A stretch of 64,000 nucleotides of DNA from Vibrio sp. AND4 (GCF_000171815.1 NZ_ABGR01000008.1:1-64000), one strand, 5' to 3'; shown: positions 10,386-21,516, counted from the first letter of the stretch. The notes: a model not told the origin generated them from the letters alone. Made by a program: numbers and translations.

Positions 10386-10682
10386 TTACTTACGTGGGAT
10401 TTCGATCTTACGCTCTTCAGATTGACGGAAGAGCACAAGCACTTTACCAATTGTCTGAACTTTTTCAGCGCCAGTCTCTCGTACGATAGCGTCGATGATC
10501 AGCTGTTTTGTCTCACGGTCTTCTGATGCAACTTTAATTTTGATCAGTTCATGGTGGTTAAGAGCGATCTCAATTTCTGCTAGCACGGCTTCTGTAAGTC
10601 CATTTGCGCCCATTAGCACAACAGGTTTTAAACTGTGAGCTAGGCCTTTCAGGTGCTGCTTTTGTTTGGTGCTTAGGTTCAT
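10386..10682 (-). CDS. yhbY: Ribosome assembly RNA-binding protein YhbY
   Basis: CRM (CRS1-YhbY) domain protein that binds pre-50S particles. 98 aa, a single CRM domain: MNLSTKQKQHLKGLAHSL at the start, then the GANGLTEAVLAEIEIAL segment containing the conserved GxxG-type turn, ending in a lysine/arginine-rich tail. Gene order greA | yhbY | rlmE-ftsH is the same as in E. coli. It is divergent from rlmE across 138 bp. Confidence 0.94.
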   Translation of the reverse strand: MNLSTKQKQHLKGLAHSLKPVVLMGANGLTEAVLAEIEIALNHHELIKIKVASEDRETKQLIIDAIVRETGAEKVQTIGKVLVLFRQSEERKIEIPRK

Positions 10683-10759
10683 TACGCGGCCAATTTTCTT
10701 TTAAATAAGGGTTGAAAAAAGCTATTTTAGCGCCATCTATTGCTGAAGACTATAATTTA

Positions 10760-10787
10760 TTGACTAATAGGTTGTACCTGTTAGAAC
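10760..10787 (+). promoter_or_regulatory. Putative rlmE-ftsH promoter
   Basis: TTGACT (10760-10765), 16 bp, TAGAAC (10782-10787), about 33 bp before the rlmE start. A weak -10, so tentative. Confidence 0.35.
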
Positions 10788-10820
10788 AATAGCTCCTAAT
10801 TACGCCTTGTTGGGATTAAA

Positions 10821-11450
10821 ATGAGTAAACAAAAACATTCGGCCAGCTCTGGTCGTTGGTTGAAAGAACACTTTGATGATAAATACGCAAACGAAGCACG
10901 AAAAAAAGGCTACCGTTCTCGTGCTTACTTCAAAATTGAAGAGATTCAAACAAAAGATAAATTGTTGAAATCTGGGATGACCGTCGTCGATTTAGGTGCA
11001 GCGCCAGGTGGATGGTCTCAATATGCTGCTAAGATAATAGGTGAAGATGGCCAAATCATTGCTTGTGACTTGTTGCCTATGGATCCCATCGCTGGCGTGA
11101 GCTTTTTGCAAGGTGATTTTCGTGACGAGGCAGTACTGGATGCACTGTTAGAAAGAATCCAACCGTCGATGGTAGACGTAGTAATGTCTGACATGGCGCC
11201 TAACATTGCTGGCAATAACTCAGTGGATCAGCCGCGAGCAATGTATTTAGTCGAATTGGCTTTAGATATGTGTCGACAAGTTCTAGCGCCTAATGGTAGC
11301 TTTGTCGTAAAGGTTTTCCAAGGCGAAGGCTTTGATCAATTTGTCAAAGAAGTCCGTGACACGTTTAGAGTCGTAAAAATCAGAAAACCAGACTCATCGC
11401 GAGCTCGCTCACGAGAAGTCTTTGTTGTAGCCAGTGGTTACAAAGGTTAA
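10821..11450 (+). CDS. rlmE: 23S rRNA (uridine-2552 2'-O)-methyltransferase
   Basis: Methylates U2552 in the A-loop of 23S rRNA using SAM (FtsJ/RrmJ). 209 aa, family length. SAM-binding motif [15 protein letters not shown] at about residues 54-68, catalytic Asp in MSDMAPN, catalytic Lys in VVKVFQGEG and catalytic Glu in SREVFVVA: the K-D-K-E set of 2'-O methylases is present. First gene of the rlmE-ftsH unit, a heat-shock operon in E. coli; no sigma-32 box was identified here. Confidence 0.95.
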   Translation: MSKQKHSASSGRWLKEHFDDKYANEARKKGYRSRAYFKIEEIQTKDKLLKSGMTVVDLGAAPGGWSQYAAKIIGEDGQIIACDLLPMDPIAGVSFLQGDFRDEAVLDALLERIQPSMVDVVMSDMAPNIAGNNSVDQPRAMYLVELALDMCRQVLAPNGSFVVKVFQGEGFDQFVKEVRDTFRVVKIRKPDSSRARSREVFVVASGYKG

Positions 11451-11506
11451 CCATTTCGTACGTCTAGAGCATGGTTAACACTATAGCTACAGTTAATGAA
11501 CTGTAG
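11446..11506 (+). repeat. Two hairpins in the rlmE-ftsH gap
   Basis: First, GTTAACCAT (11446-11454) with ATGGTTAAC (11471-11479), including the rlmE stop codon. Second, CTACAGTT AATG AACTGTAG (11487-11506). Neither has a T-tract, so they look like mRNA processing or stability elements rather than terminators. Confidence 0.55.
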
Positions 11507-11549
11507 TACCCTACCTTTAATTACAATTAGTTATCGAGAGGCTGACACC

Positions 11550-13535
11550 TTGAGTGACATGGCAAAAAATTTAATTCTGTGGCTTGTTATCGCTGTCGTT
11601 TTGATGTCGGTATTCCAGAGCTTTGGTCCTGGAGAAAGCAACGGCAGAACGGTGGATTACACCACCTTTGTACAGGAAGTTGGCCAAGGCCAGATTCAAG
11701 AAGCAACTTTTAAAGATCGCGAGATCAGTTTCGTTCGTCGCGGCGGCGGTGCCAAAATGGTCACGTACATGCCGGTTTATGACGAGAAGTTGTTAGATGA
11801 CCTAATTAATCAAAATGTGAAAGTGCAGGGCACGCCTCCTGAAGAGCAGAGTTTGCTAGGCACAATTTTCATTTCTTGGTTCCCAATGATCTTGTTGATT
11901 GGCGTGTGGATTTTCTTTATGCGTCAAATGCAAGGCGGCGGCGGAAAAGGCGCGATGTCCTTCGGTAAAAGCAAAGCGCGTATGATGGGCGAAGAGCAAA
12001 TCAAAACCACATTTGCTGATGTAGCTGGCTGTGACGAAGCGAAAGAAGACGTTAAAGAGTTGGTGGACTACCTACGCGATCCAAGCCGCTTCCAGAAGTT
12101 AGGCGGTAAGATTCCAACAGGGGTGCTTATGGTTGGCCCTCCTGGTACGGGTAAAACGCTATTAGCAAAAGCCATTGCAGGCGAAGCAAAAGTCCCTTTC
12201 TTTACTATCTCTGGTTCTGACTTTGTTGAAATGTTTGTTGGTGTTGGTGCATCTCGTGTACGTGACATGTTTGAGCAAGCTAAGAAAGCCGCACCTTGCA
12301 TCATCTTTATCGATGAGATAGACGCAGTAGGTCGTCAACGTGGTGCAGGTGTTGGTGGTGGTCACGATGAACGTGAACAAACACTTAACCAAATGCTTGT
12401 TGAAATGGATGGTTTTGAAGGCAATGAAGGTATCATTGTCATTGCAGCAACCAACCGCCCAGATGTATTGGACCCTGCACTATTGCGCCCTGGCCGTTTT
12501 GACCGCCAAGTGGTGGTTGGTCTTCCAGACGTACGTGGCCGTGAACAGATTCTGAAAGTCCACATGCGAAAAGTCCCTCTAGCAGGCGACGTAGAACCTT
12601 CACTAATCGCACGTGGTACGCCGGGTTTCTCTGGTGCTGACCTTGCAAACTTAGTTAACGAAGCCGCTTTATTTGCTGCTCGCGGTAACAAGCGCAACGT
12701 GTCTATGGTTGAGTTTGAACTGGCTAAAGACAAAATCATGATGGGTGCAGAGCGCCGCTCAATGGTGATGTCTGAAGAAGTAAAAGAGTCAACAGCGTAT
12801 CATGAGGCAGGTCACGCCATTGTGGGGCGCTTAGTCCCTGAGCACGACCCAGTATACAAAGTGTCTATTATTCCACGTGGTCGTGCATTAGGTGTGACTA
12901 TGTACTTACCGGAGCAAGATCGTGTGAGCATGTCTCGCCAACACCTAGAATCAATGGTGTCTAGCTTGTACGGTGGTCGTCTAGCGGAAGAGCTTATTTA
13001 CGGCGCTGATAAAGTATCCACTGGTGCTTCTAATGATATCGAACGTGCAACAGACATTGCACGTAAAATGGTCACACAATGGGGCTTTTCTGAGAAACTC
13101 GGTCCATTGCTCTACGCAGAAGAAGAGGGCGAAGTCTTCTTGGGTCGCAGCGTGACACAGACTAAACATATGTCTGATGATACAGCCAAGCTCATTGATG
13201 ATGAAATTCGCAAGATCATCGACCGCAACTATGACCGCGCGAAAAAAATCTTGGAAGAGAACATGGACATCATGCATGCGATGAAAGATGCGCTGATGAA
13301 GTATGAGACCATTGACGCTGGCCAGATTAACGACCTTATGGAACGCAAAGATGAGATCCGTGAACCAGCCGGTTGGGGTGATAAACCAGACAAGCCAGAG
13401 GATAGCGACAAGCCTCAAGCGAAACCTGAAGTAAAAGCAGAAGAGAAGTCAGAGGAGCCTGCAAAACCTGTAGAGCACCCTGCATCTCAAGAAGCGATTT
13501 CAAGTGAAGCATCAGAAAAGAAAGACGCTGAGTAA
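11550..13535 (+). CDS. ftsH: ATP-dependent zinc metalloprotease FtsH
   Basis: Membrane-anchored AAA+ protease that degrades misassembled membrane proteins and regulators such as LpxC and sigma-32. Start set at TTG 11550 ([10 protein letters not shown]), preceded by GAGAGG at 8-bp spacing; ATG 11559 is the alternative, and the upstream ATG 11496 lies in the hairpin leader. 661 aa: TM1 5-25, periplasmic domain, TM2 about 104-124, Walker A GPPGTGKT 196-203, Walker B IIFIDEID, arginine finger region RPGRFDR, zinc motif HEAGH 418-422. The C-terminal 60 residues are a Pro/Glu/Lys-rich tail. Second gene of the rlmE-ftsH operon, followed by a strong terminator. Confidence 0.96.
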   Translation: MSDMAKNLILWLVIAVVLMSVFQSFGPGESNGRTVDYTTFVQEVGQGQIQEATFKDREISFVRRGGGAKMVTYMPVYDEKLLDDLINQNVKVQGTPPEEQSLLGTIFISWFPMILLIGVWIFFMRQMQGGGGKGAMSFGKSKARMMGEEQIKTTFADVAGCDEAKEDVKELVDYLRDPSRFQKLGGKIPTGVLMVGPPGTGKTLLAKAIAGEAKVPFFTISGSDFVEMFVGVGASRVRDMFEQAKKAAPCIIFIDEIDAVGRQRGAGVGGGHDEREQTLNQMLVEMDGFEGNEGIIVIAATNRPDVLDPALLRPGRFDRQVVVGLPDVRGREQILKVHMRKVPLAGDVEPSLIARGTPGFSGADLANLVNEAALFAARGNKRNVSMVEFELAKDKIMMGAERRSMVMSEEVKESTAYHEAGHAIVGRLVPEHDPVYKVSIIPRGRALGVTMYLPEQDRVSMSRQHLESMVSSLYGGRLAEELIYGADKVSTGASNDIERATDIARKMVTQWGFSEKLGPLLYAEEEGEVFLGRSVTQTKHMSDDTAKLIDDEIRKIIDRNYDRAKKILEENMDIMHAMKDALMKYETIDAGQINDLMERKDEIREPAGWGDKPDKPEDSDKPQAKPEVKAEEKSEEPAKPVEHPASQEAISSEASEKKDAE

Positions 13536-13555
13536 TATGTAGCGTTTGACGAAAA

Positions 13556-13580
13556 GCCCCGAGCTAAGCTCGGGGTTTTT
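13556..13580 (+). terminator. ftsH terminator
   Basis: Stem CCCCGAGC TAA GCTCGGGG followed by TTTTTG, 20 bp after ftsH. Some read-through to folP is possible, as the gap is short. Confidence 0.88.
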
Positions 13581-13619
13581 GTATCTGTTGTGATTATTAA
13601 AGCTGTGACTATTGAAGTT

Positions 13620-14459
13620 ATGATTATTAAAGCAAACAACAAATCTCTTGACCTATCTCACCCTCATGTTATGGCTATCCTCAATGTCACGCCTGACTCA
13701 TTTTCAGACGGTGGTAAATTTAACTCAATTGAATTAGCGCTCGCTCAAGTTGAGAAAATGGTTGCCGCTGGTGTGAGCATTATTGATGTCGGCGGTGAAT
13801 CAACACGACCAGGTGCCCCTGATGTTGAATTGGAGCAAGAACTGCAGCGTGTGATTCCTGTTATCAAAGCGATTCGTAAGAAATACGATGTTTGGATTTC
13901 TATTGATACCAGTAAGGCTGAGGTGATGCGTCAAGCGGTTGAAGCTGGTGTAGATCTTATTAACGATGTTCGTGCACTTCAAGAACCTGGAGCATTAGAG
14001 GTAGCAGCAAAAGCTAACTTGCCAATTTGCTTGATGCATATGAAAGGCCAACCACGTACGATGCAGGCGAATCCTCAGTATGATGACCTGCTGATGGATG
14101 TTGTCGAGTTTCTCCAAGAACGGATTGCTGCTTGTGAAGCCGTGGGGATTAATAAGTCCCAACTTATTCTTGACCCTGGTTTTGGTTTTGGTAAAACCAT
14201 GGAACACAATTATCATATGCTCGCTCATCTTGAAACATTCCACGAATTCGACTTGCCAATTCTTGCTGGCATGTCGCGTAAATCGATGATCTTCAAGCTT
14301 CTAGATAAGCCAGCAGCTGATTGCGTCAACGCGAGTGTGGTCTGTGCGACCATTGCGGCAATGAAAGGTGCACAAATTATCCGAGTCCATGACTTCGAAG
14401 AAACCATTGAAGCAATAAAAGTGGTTGAGATGACGAATAAAAATATCAAAAAGAATTAA
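13620..14459 (+). CDS. folP: Dihydropteroate synthase
   Basis: Condenses 6-hydroxymethyl-dihydropterin pyrophosphate with p-aminobenzoate in folate synthesis; the sulfonamide target. TIM barrel with signatures [13 protein letters not shown] and GGESTRPGA, later [11 protein letters not shown]. Start taken at ATG 13620 (279 aa, family length). An in-frame GTG at 13590 would add ten residues; that segment contains a 13-bp copy (TGATTATTAAAGC) of the true start region, so it looks like a 30-bp duplication. Ribosome sites before both are poor. Ten bp before glmM, same operon. Confidence 0.94.
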   Translation: MIIKANNKSLDLSHPHVMAILNVTPDSFSDGGKFNSIELALAQVEKMVAAGVSIIDVGGESTRPGAPDVELEQELQRVIPVIKAIRKKYDVWISIDTSKAEVMRQAVEAGVDLINDVRALQEPGALEVAAKANLPICLMHMKGQPRTMQANPQYDDLLMDVVEFLQERIAACEAVGINKSQLILDPGFGFGKTMEHNYHMLAHLETFHEFDLPILAGMSRKSMIFKLLDKPAADCVNASVVCATIAAMKGAQIIRVHDFEETIEAIKVVEMTNKNIKKN

Positions 14460-14469
14460 GGAAATTTTT

Positions 14470-15810
14470 ATGTCTGATAAAAGACGTTATTTTGGTACTG
14501 ATGGCGTACGCGGTAAGGTTGGGCAATACCCGATTACTCCAGATTTCGTACTAAAACTTGGCTGGGCGGCTGGTCGTGTTCTTGCGAAACAAGGTACGAA
14601 GAAAGTTATCATTGGTAAAGACACGCGCATTTCTGGTTACATGCTTGAATCTGCTCTAGAGGCTGGCCTTGCAGCAGCTGGCCTGAAAGCGACCTTGACC
14701 GGTCCAATGCCAACGCCGGCCGTTGCCTATTTGACGCAGACCTTCCGAGCAGAAGCGGGTATTGTTATTTCCGCTTCTCACAACCCATACTATGACAATG
14801 GTATTAAGTTCTTCTCATCTGAAGGCACTAAGCTTGGGGATGATATTGAACTGGCTATCGAAGCTGAACTTGATAAAGACATTGAATGTGTGGAATCAGC
14901 TGAGCTTGGTAAAGCAACTCGTCTGAATGACGCAGCCGGTCGTTACATCGAGTTTTGTAAGAGTACTTTCCCATCTGAGCTGAGCTTAGCAAACGTAAAG
15001 ATTGTGGTTGACTGCGCACACGGTGCAACTTACCACATTGCACCTAATGTATTTAAAGAGCTCGGTGCAGATATTATTGCCATGGGCGTTGAGCCGAATG
15101 GGACTAATATTAACGCAGAGGTTGGAGCGACGGATGTTCGTGCGCTACAAAAACGCGTTGTCGAAGAGCAAGCACACCTTGGTCTTGCGTTCGATGGTGA
15201 CGGCGACCGTATCATTATGGTTGACCACTTAGGTAACAAGATCGACGGTGATCAAATTGCTTACATTATTGCGCGTGATGCAATGCGCCGTGGCGAGTTA
15301 AAAGGTGGTGTTGTTGGTACGCTAATGACCAACCTAGGAATGGAAAATGGACTCAAACAATTAGGTATTCCATTTGTACGTGCTGCGGTGGGTGACCGCT
15401 ACGTAATGGAGCAATTGCTGGCTAGAGGTTGGAAGATCGGTGCTGAAAACTCAGGGCATGTTATCTTGCTAGACAAGGTGACCACTGGTGATGCGATTGT
15501 GGCTGCGTTGCAAGTCCTCGCTTCAGTTGTCGGCAGCGAAATGACGTTGCATGACTTGTCCCAAGGAATGAAGCTTTACCCGCAAGTACTAGAGAACGTA
15601 CGTTTTTCTGGTGAAAGCAACCCTCTTGAGGCACAAGCTGTATTAGACTCAGTAACAGAGGTAGAAGCGGAGTTAGGTGACAAAGGCCGAGTGCTACTAC
15701 GAAAGTCAGGTACTGAGCCACTTATCCGTGTCATGGTGGAAGGTGAAGATGCAGAACTTGTTCAAAGCTCTGCGCTTAAGATTGCAGAGGCAGTTAAAGC
15801 AAGTTGTTAA
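14470..15810 (+). CDS. glmM: Phosphoglucosamine mutase
   Basis: Converts glucosamine-6-phosphate to glucosamine-1-phosphate for UDP-GlcNAc, hence peptidoglycan and LPS. 446 aa, family length. Phosphoserine loop [12 protein letters not shown] (Ser103), metal-binding loop FDGDGDR, sugar-binding GENSGHV and phosphate-binding [12 protein letters not shown] are intact. AAGGA ribosome site. Follows folP by 10 bp and is closed by a strong terminator; the same order as in E. coli. Confidence 0.97.
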   Translation: MSDKRRYFGTDGVRGKVGQYPITPDFVLKLGWAAGRVLAKQGTKKVIIGKDTRISGYMLESALEAGLAAAGLKATLTGPMPTPAVAYLTQTFRAEAGIVISASHNPYYDNGIKFFSSEGTKLGDDIELAIEAELDKDIECVESAELGKATRLNDAAGRYIEFCKSTFPSELSLANVKIVVDCAHGATYHIAPNVFKELGADIIAMGVEPNGTNINAEVGATDVRALQKRVVEEQAHLGLAFDGDGDRIIMVDHLGNKIDGDQIAYIIARDAMRRGELKGGVVGTLMTNLGMENGLKQLGIPFVRAAVGDRYVMEQLLARGWKIGAENSGHVILLDKVTTGDAIVAALQVLASVVGSEMTLHDLSQGMKLYPQVLENVRFSGESNPLEAQAVLDSVTEVEAELGDKGRVLLRKSGTEPLIRVMVEGEDAELVQSSALKIAEAVKASC

Positions 15811-15837
15811 TCATTGCTTTAACCGATTTTGTTAAAG

Positions 15838-15863
15838 AAAGGGCATCGTTTGCCCTTTTTTTG
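15838..15863 (+). terminator. folP-glmM terminator
   Basis: Stem AAAGGGCA TCGTT TGCCCTTT followed by TTTTTG, about 28 bp after glmM. Confidence 0.88.
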
Positions 15864-15904
15864 AGCGCTTGATACCTTGGTGCTGATTTTTTGCGAATTT
15901 TTCC

Positions 15905-15956
15905 TTGTCAGCGATACTGGCATTCGCTAGTATTGCTCCGCCTCCCGTTAGGAGGC
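15905..15956 (+). promoter_or_regulatory. secG promoter with hairpin at the predicted mRNA 5' end
   Basis: Sigma-70 type TTGTCA (15905-15910), 17-bp spacer, TAGTAT (15928-15933). The predicted transcript starts near 15940, exactly where a hairpin GCCTCC CGTTA GGAGGC (15940-15956) begins. A hairpin at the very 5' end is a known mRNA stabiliser in enterobacteria. Confidence 0.65.
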
Positions 15957-16027
15957 CGCTAGCCTTGTTCAGGAATGAATGTTTTTGGACGGCGCTGGCT
16001 CAACAATTAGGAACATAGGTGGAAAAA

Positions 16028-16366
16028 ATGTTTTCAGTTCTACTTGTGATTTACCTGTTGGCGGCGCTTGGTGTAATTGGCCTTGTGTTGATTCAACAAG
16101 GTAAAGGCGCAGATATGGGAGCCTCGTTCGGTGCAGGTGCTTCAAACACAGTGTTTGGTGCAGGCGGCTCAGGTAATTTCTTAACCCGAACAACTGCTAT
16201 TTTAGCAACCGTATTTTTTATCATTAGTTTGTTACTTGGCCGTATGTCCACGCACAAGGCTGAATCACAATGGGTAGACCCAACACTGGGCCAGCCGGTT
16301 GTAGAGCAAATTAAAGATGCAGCAAGTGAAGTTCCAGCACCTACTGGTGATGAGATTCCACAGTAA
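16028..16366 (+). CDS. secG: Preprotein translocase subunit SecG
   Basis: Small inner-membrane partner of SecYE that aids SecA-driven export. 112 aa from ATG 16028, preceded by AGGTGG at 5-bp spacing; an upstream GTG at 16019 overlaps that ribosome site and is rejected. Two membrane helices (residues 2-22 and about 53-72) flank the hallmark loop QQGKGADMGASFGAGAS. The periplasmic tail is longer than in E. coli and Pro/Glu-rich. Followed by tRNA-Leu in the same transcript, as in E. coli secG-leuU. Confidence 0.95.
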   Translation: MFSVLLVIYLLAALGVIGLVLIQQGKGADMGASFGAGASNTVFGAGGSGNFLTRTTAILATVFFIISLLLGRMSTHKAESQWVDPTLGQPVVEQIKDAASEVPAPTGDEIPQ

Positions 16367-16384
16367 GCTGTAAAGGTTTATGTA

Positions 16385-16468
16385 GCCGAGATGGTGAAAT
16401 TGGTAGACACGCTAGCATGAGGTGCTAGTGCCTTTGGTGTGAGGGTTCGAGTCCCTCTCTCGGCACCA
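16385..16468 (+). tRNA. leuU: tRNA-Leu(GAG)
   Basis: 84-nt class II tRNA with encoded CCA. Acceptor stem GCCGAGA / TCTCGGC, discriminator A, anticodon stem CTAGC / GCTAG with loop ATGAGGT giving anticodon GAG, long variable arm, T-arm GAGGGTTCGAGTCCCTC. Located right after secG, as leuU in E. coli. Confidence 0.95.
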
Positions 16469-16481
16469 TGAATTTACAAAC

Positions 16482-16509
16482 TTGTAAATCACTTAGTTGA
16501 GCGTATAAT
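16482..16509 (+). promoter_or_regulatory. Promoter for tRNA-fMet-rimP-nusA operon
   Basis: TTGTAA (16482-16487), 16-bp spacer, TATAAT (16504-16509), about 15 bp before the initiator tRNA. A perfect -10 at the expected place. Confidence 0.65.
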
Positions 16510-16524
16510 GCTCATCAAGTCGGA

Positions 16525-16601
<77 letters not shown>

Positions 16602-16720
16602 ATCTCATTCTTTTATTAAAAAAGAGTGATTCGATTGGCAAGTTTGCACAGTGCTAACCACACTGTGAGTTAAGAAAAGCAATCCTGGGCTATTCTTAAC
16701 GTATCAGGGTCCAGCAGCAT

Positions 16721-16747
16721 AAAACCCCGACTTTCGGGGTTTTTTGT
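16721..16747 (+). terminator. First leader terminator after tRNA-fMet
   Basis: Stem AAAACCCCGA CTT TCGGGGTTTT followed by TTG. It lies 120 bp past the tRNA and 90 bp before rimP, inside the operon leader. Confidence 0.85.
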
Positions 16748-16795
16748 TATCTGAGTTTTTATAAATCAACTCGGGTATTGCTTGGTTTTTTGATT

Positions 16796-16817
16796 GGGCT
16801 CTGAGCCCTTTTTTTGT
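16796..16817 (+). terminator. Second leader terminator immediately before rimP
   Basis: Stem GGGCT CTG AGCCC followed by eight Ts, ending 17 bp before the rimP start. With the preceding terminator it forms a tandem attenuator. In E. coli NusA autoregulates this operon at leader terminators; the same is inferred here. Confidence 0.8.
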
Positions 16818-16833
16818 TTCTGGAGTGGTTTAA

Positions 16834-17289
16834 ATGACTGGTTTAGAGAGACAACTTACTGAAATGCTTGAAGCTCCAGTAGAGGCGTTAGGCTACGAGT
16901 TGGTTGGATTAGAATTTATTCGCGCGGGTGCGCACTCAACGTTGCGTATCTACATCGACCACGAGAATGGTATCAATGTAGATGCCTGTGCAGAAGTTAG
17001 CCATCAGGTAAGTGCAGTATTAGACGTTGAAGATCCAATTTCTGTTGCTTATAGCCTAGAAGTCTCTTCTCCAGGCTTAGAAAGACCACTTTTTAAAGCA
17101 ACACATTACGAGCAATTTATAGGTCACGAGGTCAGCATCGTATTGAAAATGGCTGTTGCGAACCGTCGTAAGTGGAATGGTATTATCCACAACGTCGATG
17201 GTGAGACAATTGCGGTTACTTGTGAGGGGCAACAAGAAGAATTTGCTCTAAGTAACATTTCAAAAGCTAACCTGATCCCTAAATTTTAG
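16834..17289 (+). CDS. rimP: Ribosome maturation factor RimP
   Basis: Assists 30S maturation by binding S12 and the 3' domain. 151 aa, usual length. N-terminal domain with [19 protein letters not shown], then the signature [20 protein letters not shown] and a C-terminal SH3-like domain. Ribosome site CTGGAGTGG 10 bp upstream. First protein gene of the nusA operon, behind two leader terminators. Confidence 0.95.
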   Translation: MTGLERQLTEMLEAPVEALGYELVGLEFIRAGAHSTLRIYIDHENGINVDACAEVSHQVSAVLDVEDPISVAYSLEVSSPGLERPLFKATHYEQFIGHEVSIVLKMAVANRRKWNGIIHNVDGETIAVTCEGQQEEFALSNISKANLIPKF

Positions 17290-17325
17290 TTCCCTAAAAA
17301 ATTTGAAGCTTAGAGGCTAAATACA

Positions 17326-18813
17326 ATGAGTAAAGAAATTTTAGCGGTAGCAGAAGCGGTATCGAACGAAAAAGCGGTACCTCGTGAGCGTATCTTTGAA
17401 GCTCTTGAGATTGCTCTGGCAACTTCTACAAAGAAAAAATACGAAATCGAAATCGATGTACGTGTCGCTATCGACCGTAAAACCGGCGAGTTTGAAACAT
17501 TCCGCCGTTGGTTGGTTGTAGAAAATGTTGAAAACCCTACAAAAGAAATCTCCATTGAAGCTGCACAATATGAAGATGCAGATGCTCAACTAGGTGATTT
17601 TGTCGAGGACGATATCCCATCGGTGACATTCGATCGCATTACGACTCAAACGGCCAAGCAAGTTATTGTACAAAAAGTGCGTGAAGCTGAGCGTGCTCAA
17701 ATAGTAGAACAGTTTATTGACAACGAAGGTGATCTTATCACTGGTGTTGTTAAGAAGGTGAACCGTGAGACAGTCGTACTTGATCTCGGTAACAACGCTG
17801 AAGCGGTAATCCTACGTGATGATCAGCTCCCTCGCGAAAACCTTCGTCCGGGTGACCGAGTTCGTGGTCTACTGTACAAAGTTGCTCCTGAAGCACGTGG
17901 TTTCCAACTGTTCATTACGCGTTCTAAGCCAGAAATGTTAGCTGAGCTATTCCGCGTAGAAGTTCCTGAAATCGCTGAAGAAATCATCGAGCTAAAAGGC
18001 GCTGCACGTGATCCGGGTTCTCGCGCTAAGATCGCGGTGAAAACAAATGACAAGCGTACTGATCCTGTGGGTGCGTGTGTTGGTATGCGTGGCGCACGTG
18101 TTCAAGCAGTTTCTGGCGAGCTTGGTGGTGAGCGTATCGATATTGTTCTTTGGGATGATAATCCAGCTCAATTTGTGATCAATGCGATGGCTCCTGCTGA
18201 TGTCGCCTCAATCATCGTCGATGAAGATGCACACTCAATGGACATCGCTGTTGAAGCTGACAACCTAGCGCAAGCTATCGGTCGTAGTGGCCAAAACGTG
18301 CGTTTGGCATCTCAGCTAACGGGTTGGGAACTGAACGTTATGACGGTGGCTGACCTTCAGAAGAAGCATGCTGAAGAGTCTCAAGCATCGATTGAAAACT
18401 TCATGAAGTACCTAGACATTGAAGAAGACTTTGCTCAACTTCTTGTTGAAGAGGGTTTCTCAACGCTAGAAGAAATCGCTTACGTTCCAGTGAACGAGCT
18501 GCTAGACGTAGATGGTCTAAACGAAGAGCTTATAGAAGAACTTCGTACCCGCGCCAAAGATGCGCTAACGACAATTGCCCTAGCGCAAGAAGAGTCTTTT
18601 GACGGCCTTGAGCCTGCTGAAGACCTACTAGGCCTTGAAGGTCTAGAGCGTGAGATGGCATTTAAGTTGGCTGCAAAAGGTGTGGTGACACTAGAAGATC
18701 TAGCCGACCAAGGTATCGACGATTTGGAAGGTACTGAAGGTCTGACAGAAGAACGTGCAGGTGAGCTTATCATGGCTGCTCGTAACATCTGTTGGTTCGG
18801 CGAAGAAGCATAA
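17326..18813 (+). CDS. nusA: Transcription termination/antitermination protein NusA
   Basis: RNA polymerase factor controlling pausing, termination and antitermination. 495 aa, same as E. coli: N-terminal polymerase-binding domain 1-125, S1 domain about 135-200, tandem KH domains about 230-345 ([20 protein letters not shown] and [20 protein letters not shown]), then two acidic repeat domains after about 365. Lies 36 bp after rimP and 21 bp before infB. Likely represses its own operon through the leader terminators. Confidence 0.97.
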   Translation: MSKEILAVAEAVSNEKAVPRERIFEALEIALATSTKKKYEIEIDVRVAIDRKTGEFETFRRWLVVENVENPTKEISIEAAQYEDADAQLGDFVEDDIPSVTFDRITTQTAKQVIVQKVREAERAQIVEQFIDNEGDLITGVVKKVNRETVVLDLGNNAEAVILRDDQLPRENLRPGDRVRGLLYKVAPEARGFQLFITRSKPEMLAELFRVEVPEIAEEIIELKGAARDPGSRAKIAVKTNDKRTDPVGACVGMRGARVQAVSGELGGERIDIVLWDDNPAQFVINAMAPADVASIIVDEDAHSMDIAVEADNLAQAIGRSGQNVRLASQLTGWELNVMTVADLQKKHAEESQASIENFMKYLDIEEDFAQLLVEEGFSTLEEIAYVPVNELLDVDGLNEELIEELRTRAKDALTTIALAQEESFDGLEPAEDLLGLEGLEREMAFKLAAKGVVTLEDLADQGIDDLEGTEGLTEERAGELIMAARNICWFGEEA

Positions 18814-18834
18814 TATCAGCAAGGAGGAAGCGGC

Positions 18835-21516
18835 ATGACACAATTAACAGTTAAAGCTCTGAGTGAAGAGATTGGTACTCCAGTTGACCGCTTAATGGAA
18901 CAACTTGCTGACGCTGGCATGAACAAAGCGAGTTCTGACCAAGTATCGGATGAGGAGAAGCAAAAGCTTCTCTCTCACCTGAAGAAAGAGCACGGCGATA
19001 AGTCGGGCGAATCTGAACCTACTAGATTGACGCTTCAACGTAAGACTCGTAGCACACTGAGTGTTGCAGCAGGTGGCGGCAAAAGTAAGGATGTTCAAGT
19101 AGAAGTGCGTAAGAAGCGCACATATGTGAAGCGCAGCACTATCGAAGACGATGCAAAACGTGAGGCTGAGGAAGCAGCAAAACGTGAAGCTGAAGAGCTT
19201 GCGATTCGTGAGGCTGAAGAAAAAGCCAAACGTGAAGCTGCAGAGAAAGCACAGCGCGATGCCGATGAGAAAGCGAAACGTGAAGCGGATGCAAAACGTG
19301 AAGCTGAAGAAAAGGCAAAACGCGCCCAAGCTGAAAAGGCTAAGAAAGAAATGAATGCAAAAAATGCGGATGTGAATACGCAAGCCAAAAAAGAAGCTGA
19401 CGAGCTAAAGCGTCGTCAGGAGGAAGAAGCCCAACGTAAAGCTGAGCAAGAAGCAGCGAAACTTGTTGAAGAAGCTCGTAAACTTGCAGAAGAGAACGAA
19501 GCTCGTTGGTCTGAAGAAGAAACTAAAAAGAAAGAGCTTGAAAACTCTGACTACCACGTAACTACTTCTACCTACGCTCGTGAAGCTGAAGACGAAGTTG
19601 ATCGCAAAGAAGAAAGTGGTGCTCGTCGTAAGAAGAAGAAACCGACCAGAGAGGAACAATCACGTGGTGGTCGTAACCAACGTGGCGGTAGAGGCCGTAA
19701 AGGTAAACTGGCTAAGCCAACTTCGATGCAACATGGCTTCGATAAGTCTGCGACAGTAGCAAAACAAGACGTTGTTGTTGGTGAGACAATCGTTCTTTCT
19801 GAACTTGCTAACAAGATGTCGGTTAAAGCGACAGAAGTTATCAAAGTGATGATGAAGATGGGCGCGATGGCGACTATCAACCAAGTGATTGACCAAGAAA
19901 CAGCGCAACTTGTGGCTGAAGAAATGGGCCACAAAGTTGTTCTTCGCAAAGAAAATGAGCTGGAAGAAGCAGTACTTTCTGATCGTGATACAAACGCAGA
20001 AGCAGTGCCACGCGCTCCAGTTGTGACCATCATGGGTCACGTTGACCACGGTAAAACGTCGACACTTGACTATATCCGTCGTACACACGTTGCTTCAGGC
20101 GAGGCGGGCGGTATCACACAGCATATCGGTGCTTACCACGTTGAAACTGATAACGGCATGATCACCTTCCTTGATACTCCTGGACACGCGGCATTTACCG
20201 CTATGCGTGCTCGTGGTGCTCAAGCGACAGATATCGTTGTTCTTGTCGTGGCAGCAGACGATGGCGTAATGCCACAGACCGTTGAAGCAATCCAGCACGC
20301 GAAAGCGGCAGGTGTTCCTCTGATTGTTGCGGTAAACAAAATCGATAAAGAAGGCGCGAACCCAGACAACGTTAAGAATGAGCTAGCTCAATACGACGTA
20401 ATCCCTGAAGAGTGGGGCGGTGAGAACATCTTCGTTCACATCTCTGCGAAGCAGGGCACAAATGTCGAGGGGCTTCTAGAAGCTATCCTTCTTCAATCTG
20501 AGGTTCTAGAGCTAACAGCAGTAGCTGAAGGCATGGCAACAGGTGTTGTTGTTGAATCTCGCCTAGATAAAGGTCGTGGCCCAGTAGCTACAGTACTTGT
20601 TCAATCAGGTACGCTAAACAAAGGCGACATCGTTCTTTGTGGTCAAGAGTACGGCCGTGTTCGTGCTATGCGCGATGAACTAGGTAAAGAAATTACAGAA
20701 GCTGGTCCATCTATCCCTGTAGAGATCTTAGGTCTTTCAGGTGTACCATCTTCAGGTGACGAAGCAACAGTAGTACGTGACGAGCGTAAAGCACGTGAAG
20801 TAGCAAACTACCGTGCTGGTAAATTCCGTGAAGTGAAACTTGCTCGTCAGCAGAAATCTAAACTAGAGAACATGTTCTCTAACATGACTGCTGGTGAAGT
20901 TGCCGAGCTGAACGTAGTGCTTAAGGCTGATGTTCAAGGCTCTGTGGAAGCGATTGCAGACTCACTGGTGAAACTGTCTACTGACGAAGTGAAAGTAAAC
21001 ATCGTCGGTTCAGGTGTTGGTGGTATTACAGAAACGGATGCAGTTCTTGCAGAAGCTTCTAATGCGATTATCCTTGGCTTTAACGTACGTGCTGACGCGT
21101 CTGCTCGTCGCGCGATTGAAACTGCAAGCGTTGACCTTCGTTACTACTCAATCATTTACCAATTGATTGATGAAGTTAAACAAGCAATGGGCGGCATGCT
21201 TGCTCCAGAATTTAAGCAAGAGATTATCGGTCTTGCTGAAGTACGTGACGTATTTAAGTCACCGAAACTGGGCGCAATCGCTGGTTGTATGGTTACTGAA
21301 GGTCTAATTAAGCGTAATAACCCAATCCGCGTCCTACGCGACAATGTTGTTATCTACGAAGGTGAGCTAGAATCACTTCGTCGCTTTAAAGATGACGTTC
21401 AAGAAGTTAAGAATGGCTACGAGTGTGGTATCGGCGTTAAGAACTACAACGACGTTCGCGTAGGCGATCAGATCGAAGTATTCGAAGTCGTTGAAATCAA
21501 ACGTACTCTAGACTAA
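18835..21516 (+). CDS. infB: Translation initiation factor IF-2
   Basis: GTPase that places initiator tRNA on the 30S subunit and promotes subunit joining. 893 aa: IF2-N domain at 1-52 ([20 protein letters not shown]), a long charged helical linker (about 105-245) built of AKREAEE-type repeats, a second IF2-N at about 315-365, G domain with GHVDHGKT at 401-408, DTPGHAAF and NKID, then domains II-IV. AAGGAGG ribosome site. The repetitive linker is at DNA level a purine-rich repeat and is the fast-evolving part of the gene. Confidence 0.97.
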   Translation: MTQLTVKALSEEIGTPVDRLMEQLADAGMNKASSDQVSDEEKQKLLSHLKKEHGDKSGESEPTRLTLQRKTRSTLSVAAGGGKSKDVQVEVRKKRTYVKRSTIEDDAKREAEEAAKREAEELAIREAEEKAKREAAEKAQRDADEKAKREADAKREAEEKAKRAQAEKAKKEMNAKNADVNTQAKKEADELKRRQEEEAQRKAEQEAAKLVEEARKLAEENEARWSEEETKKKELENSDYHVTTSTYAREAEDEVDRKEESGARRKKKKPTREEQSRGGRNQRGGRGRKGKLAKPTSMQHGFDKSATVAKQDVVVGETIVLSELANKMSVKATEVIKVMMKMGAMATINQVIDQETAQLVAEEMGHKVVLRKENELEEAVLSDRDTNAEAVPRAPVVTIMGHVDHGKTSTLDYIRRTHVASGEAGGITQHIGAYHVETDNGMITFLDTPGHAAFTAMRARGAQATDIVVLVVAADDGVMPQTVEAIQHAKAAGVPLIVAVNKIDKEGANPDNVKNELAQYDVIPEEWGGENIFVHISAKQGTNVEGLLEAILLQSEVLELTAVAEGMATGVVVESRLDKGRGPVATVLVQSGTLNKGDIVLCGQEYGRVRAMRDELGKEITEAGPSIPVEILGLSGVPSSGDEATVVRDERKAREVANYRAGKFREVKLARQQKSKLENMFSNMTAGEVAELNVVLKADVQGSVEAIADSLVKLSTDEVKVNIVGSGVGGITETDAVLAEASNAIILGFNVRADASARRAIETASVDLRYYSIIYQLIDEVKQAMGGMLAPEFKQEIIGLAEVRDVFKSPKLGAIAGCMVTEGLIKRNNPIRVLRDNVVIYEGELESLRRFKDDVQEVKNGYECGIGVKNYNDVRVGDQIEVFEVVEIKRTLD

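Noticed and set aside
19095..19388. Minus-strand ORF of Ala/Ser/Phe repeats inside infB
   Set aside because: Antisense shadow of the AKREAEE repeat of IF-2.
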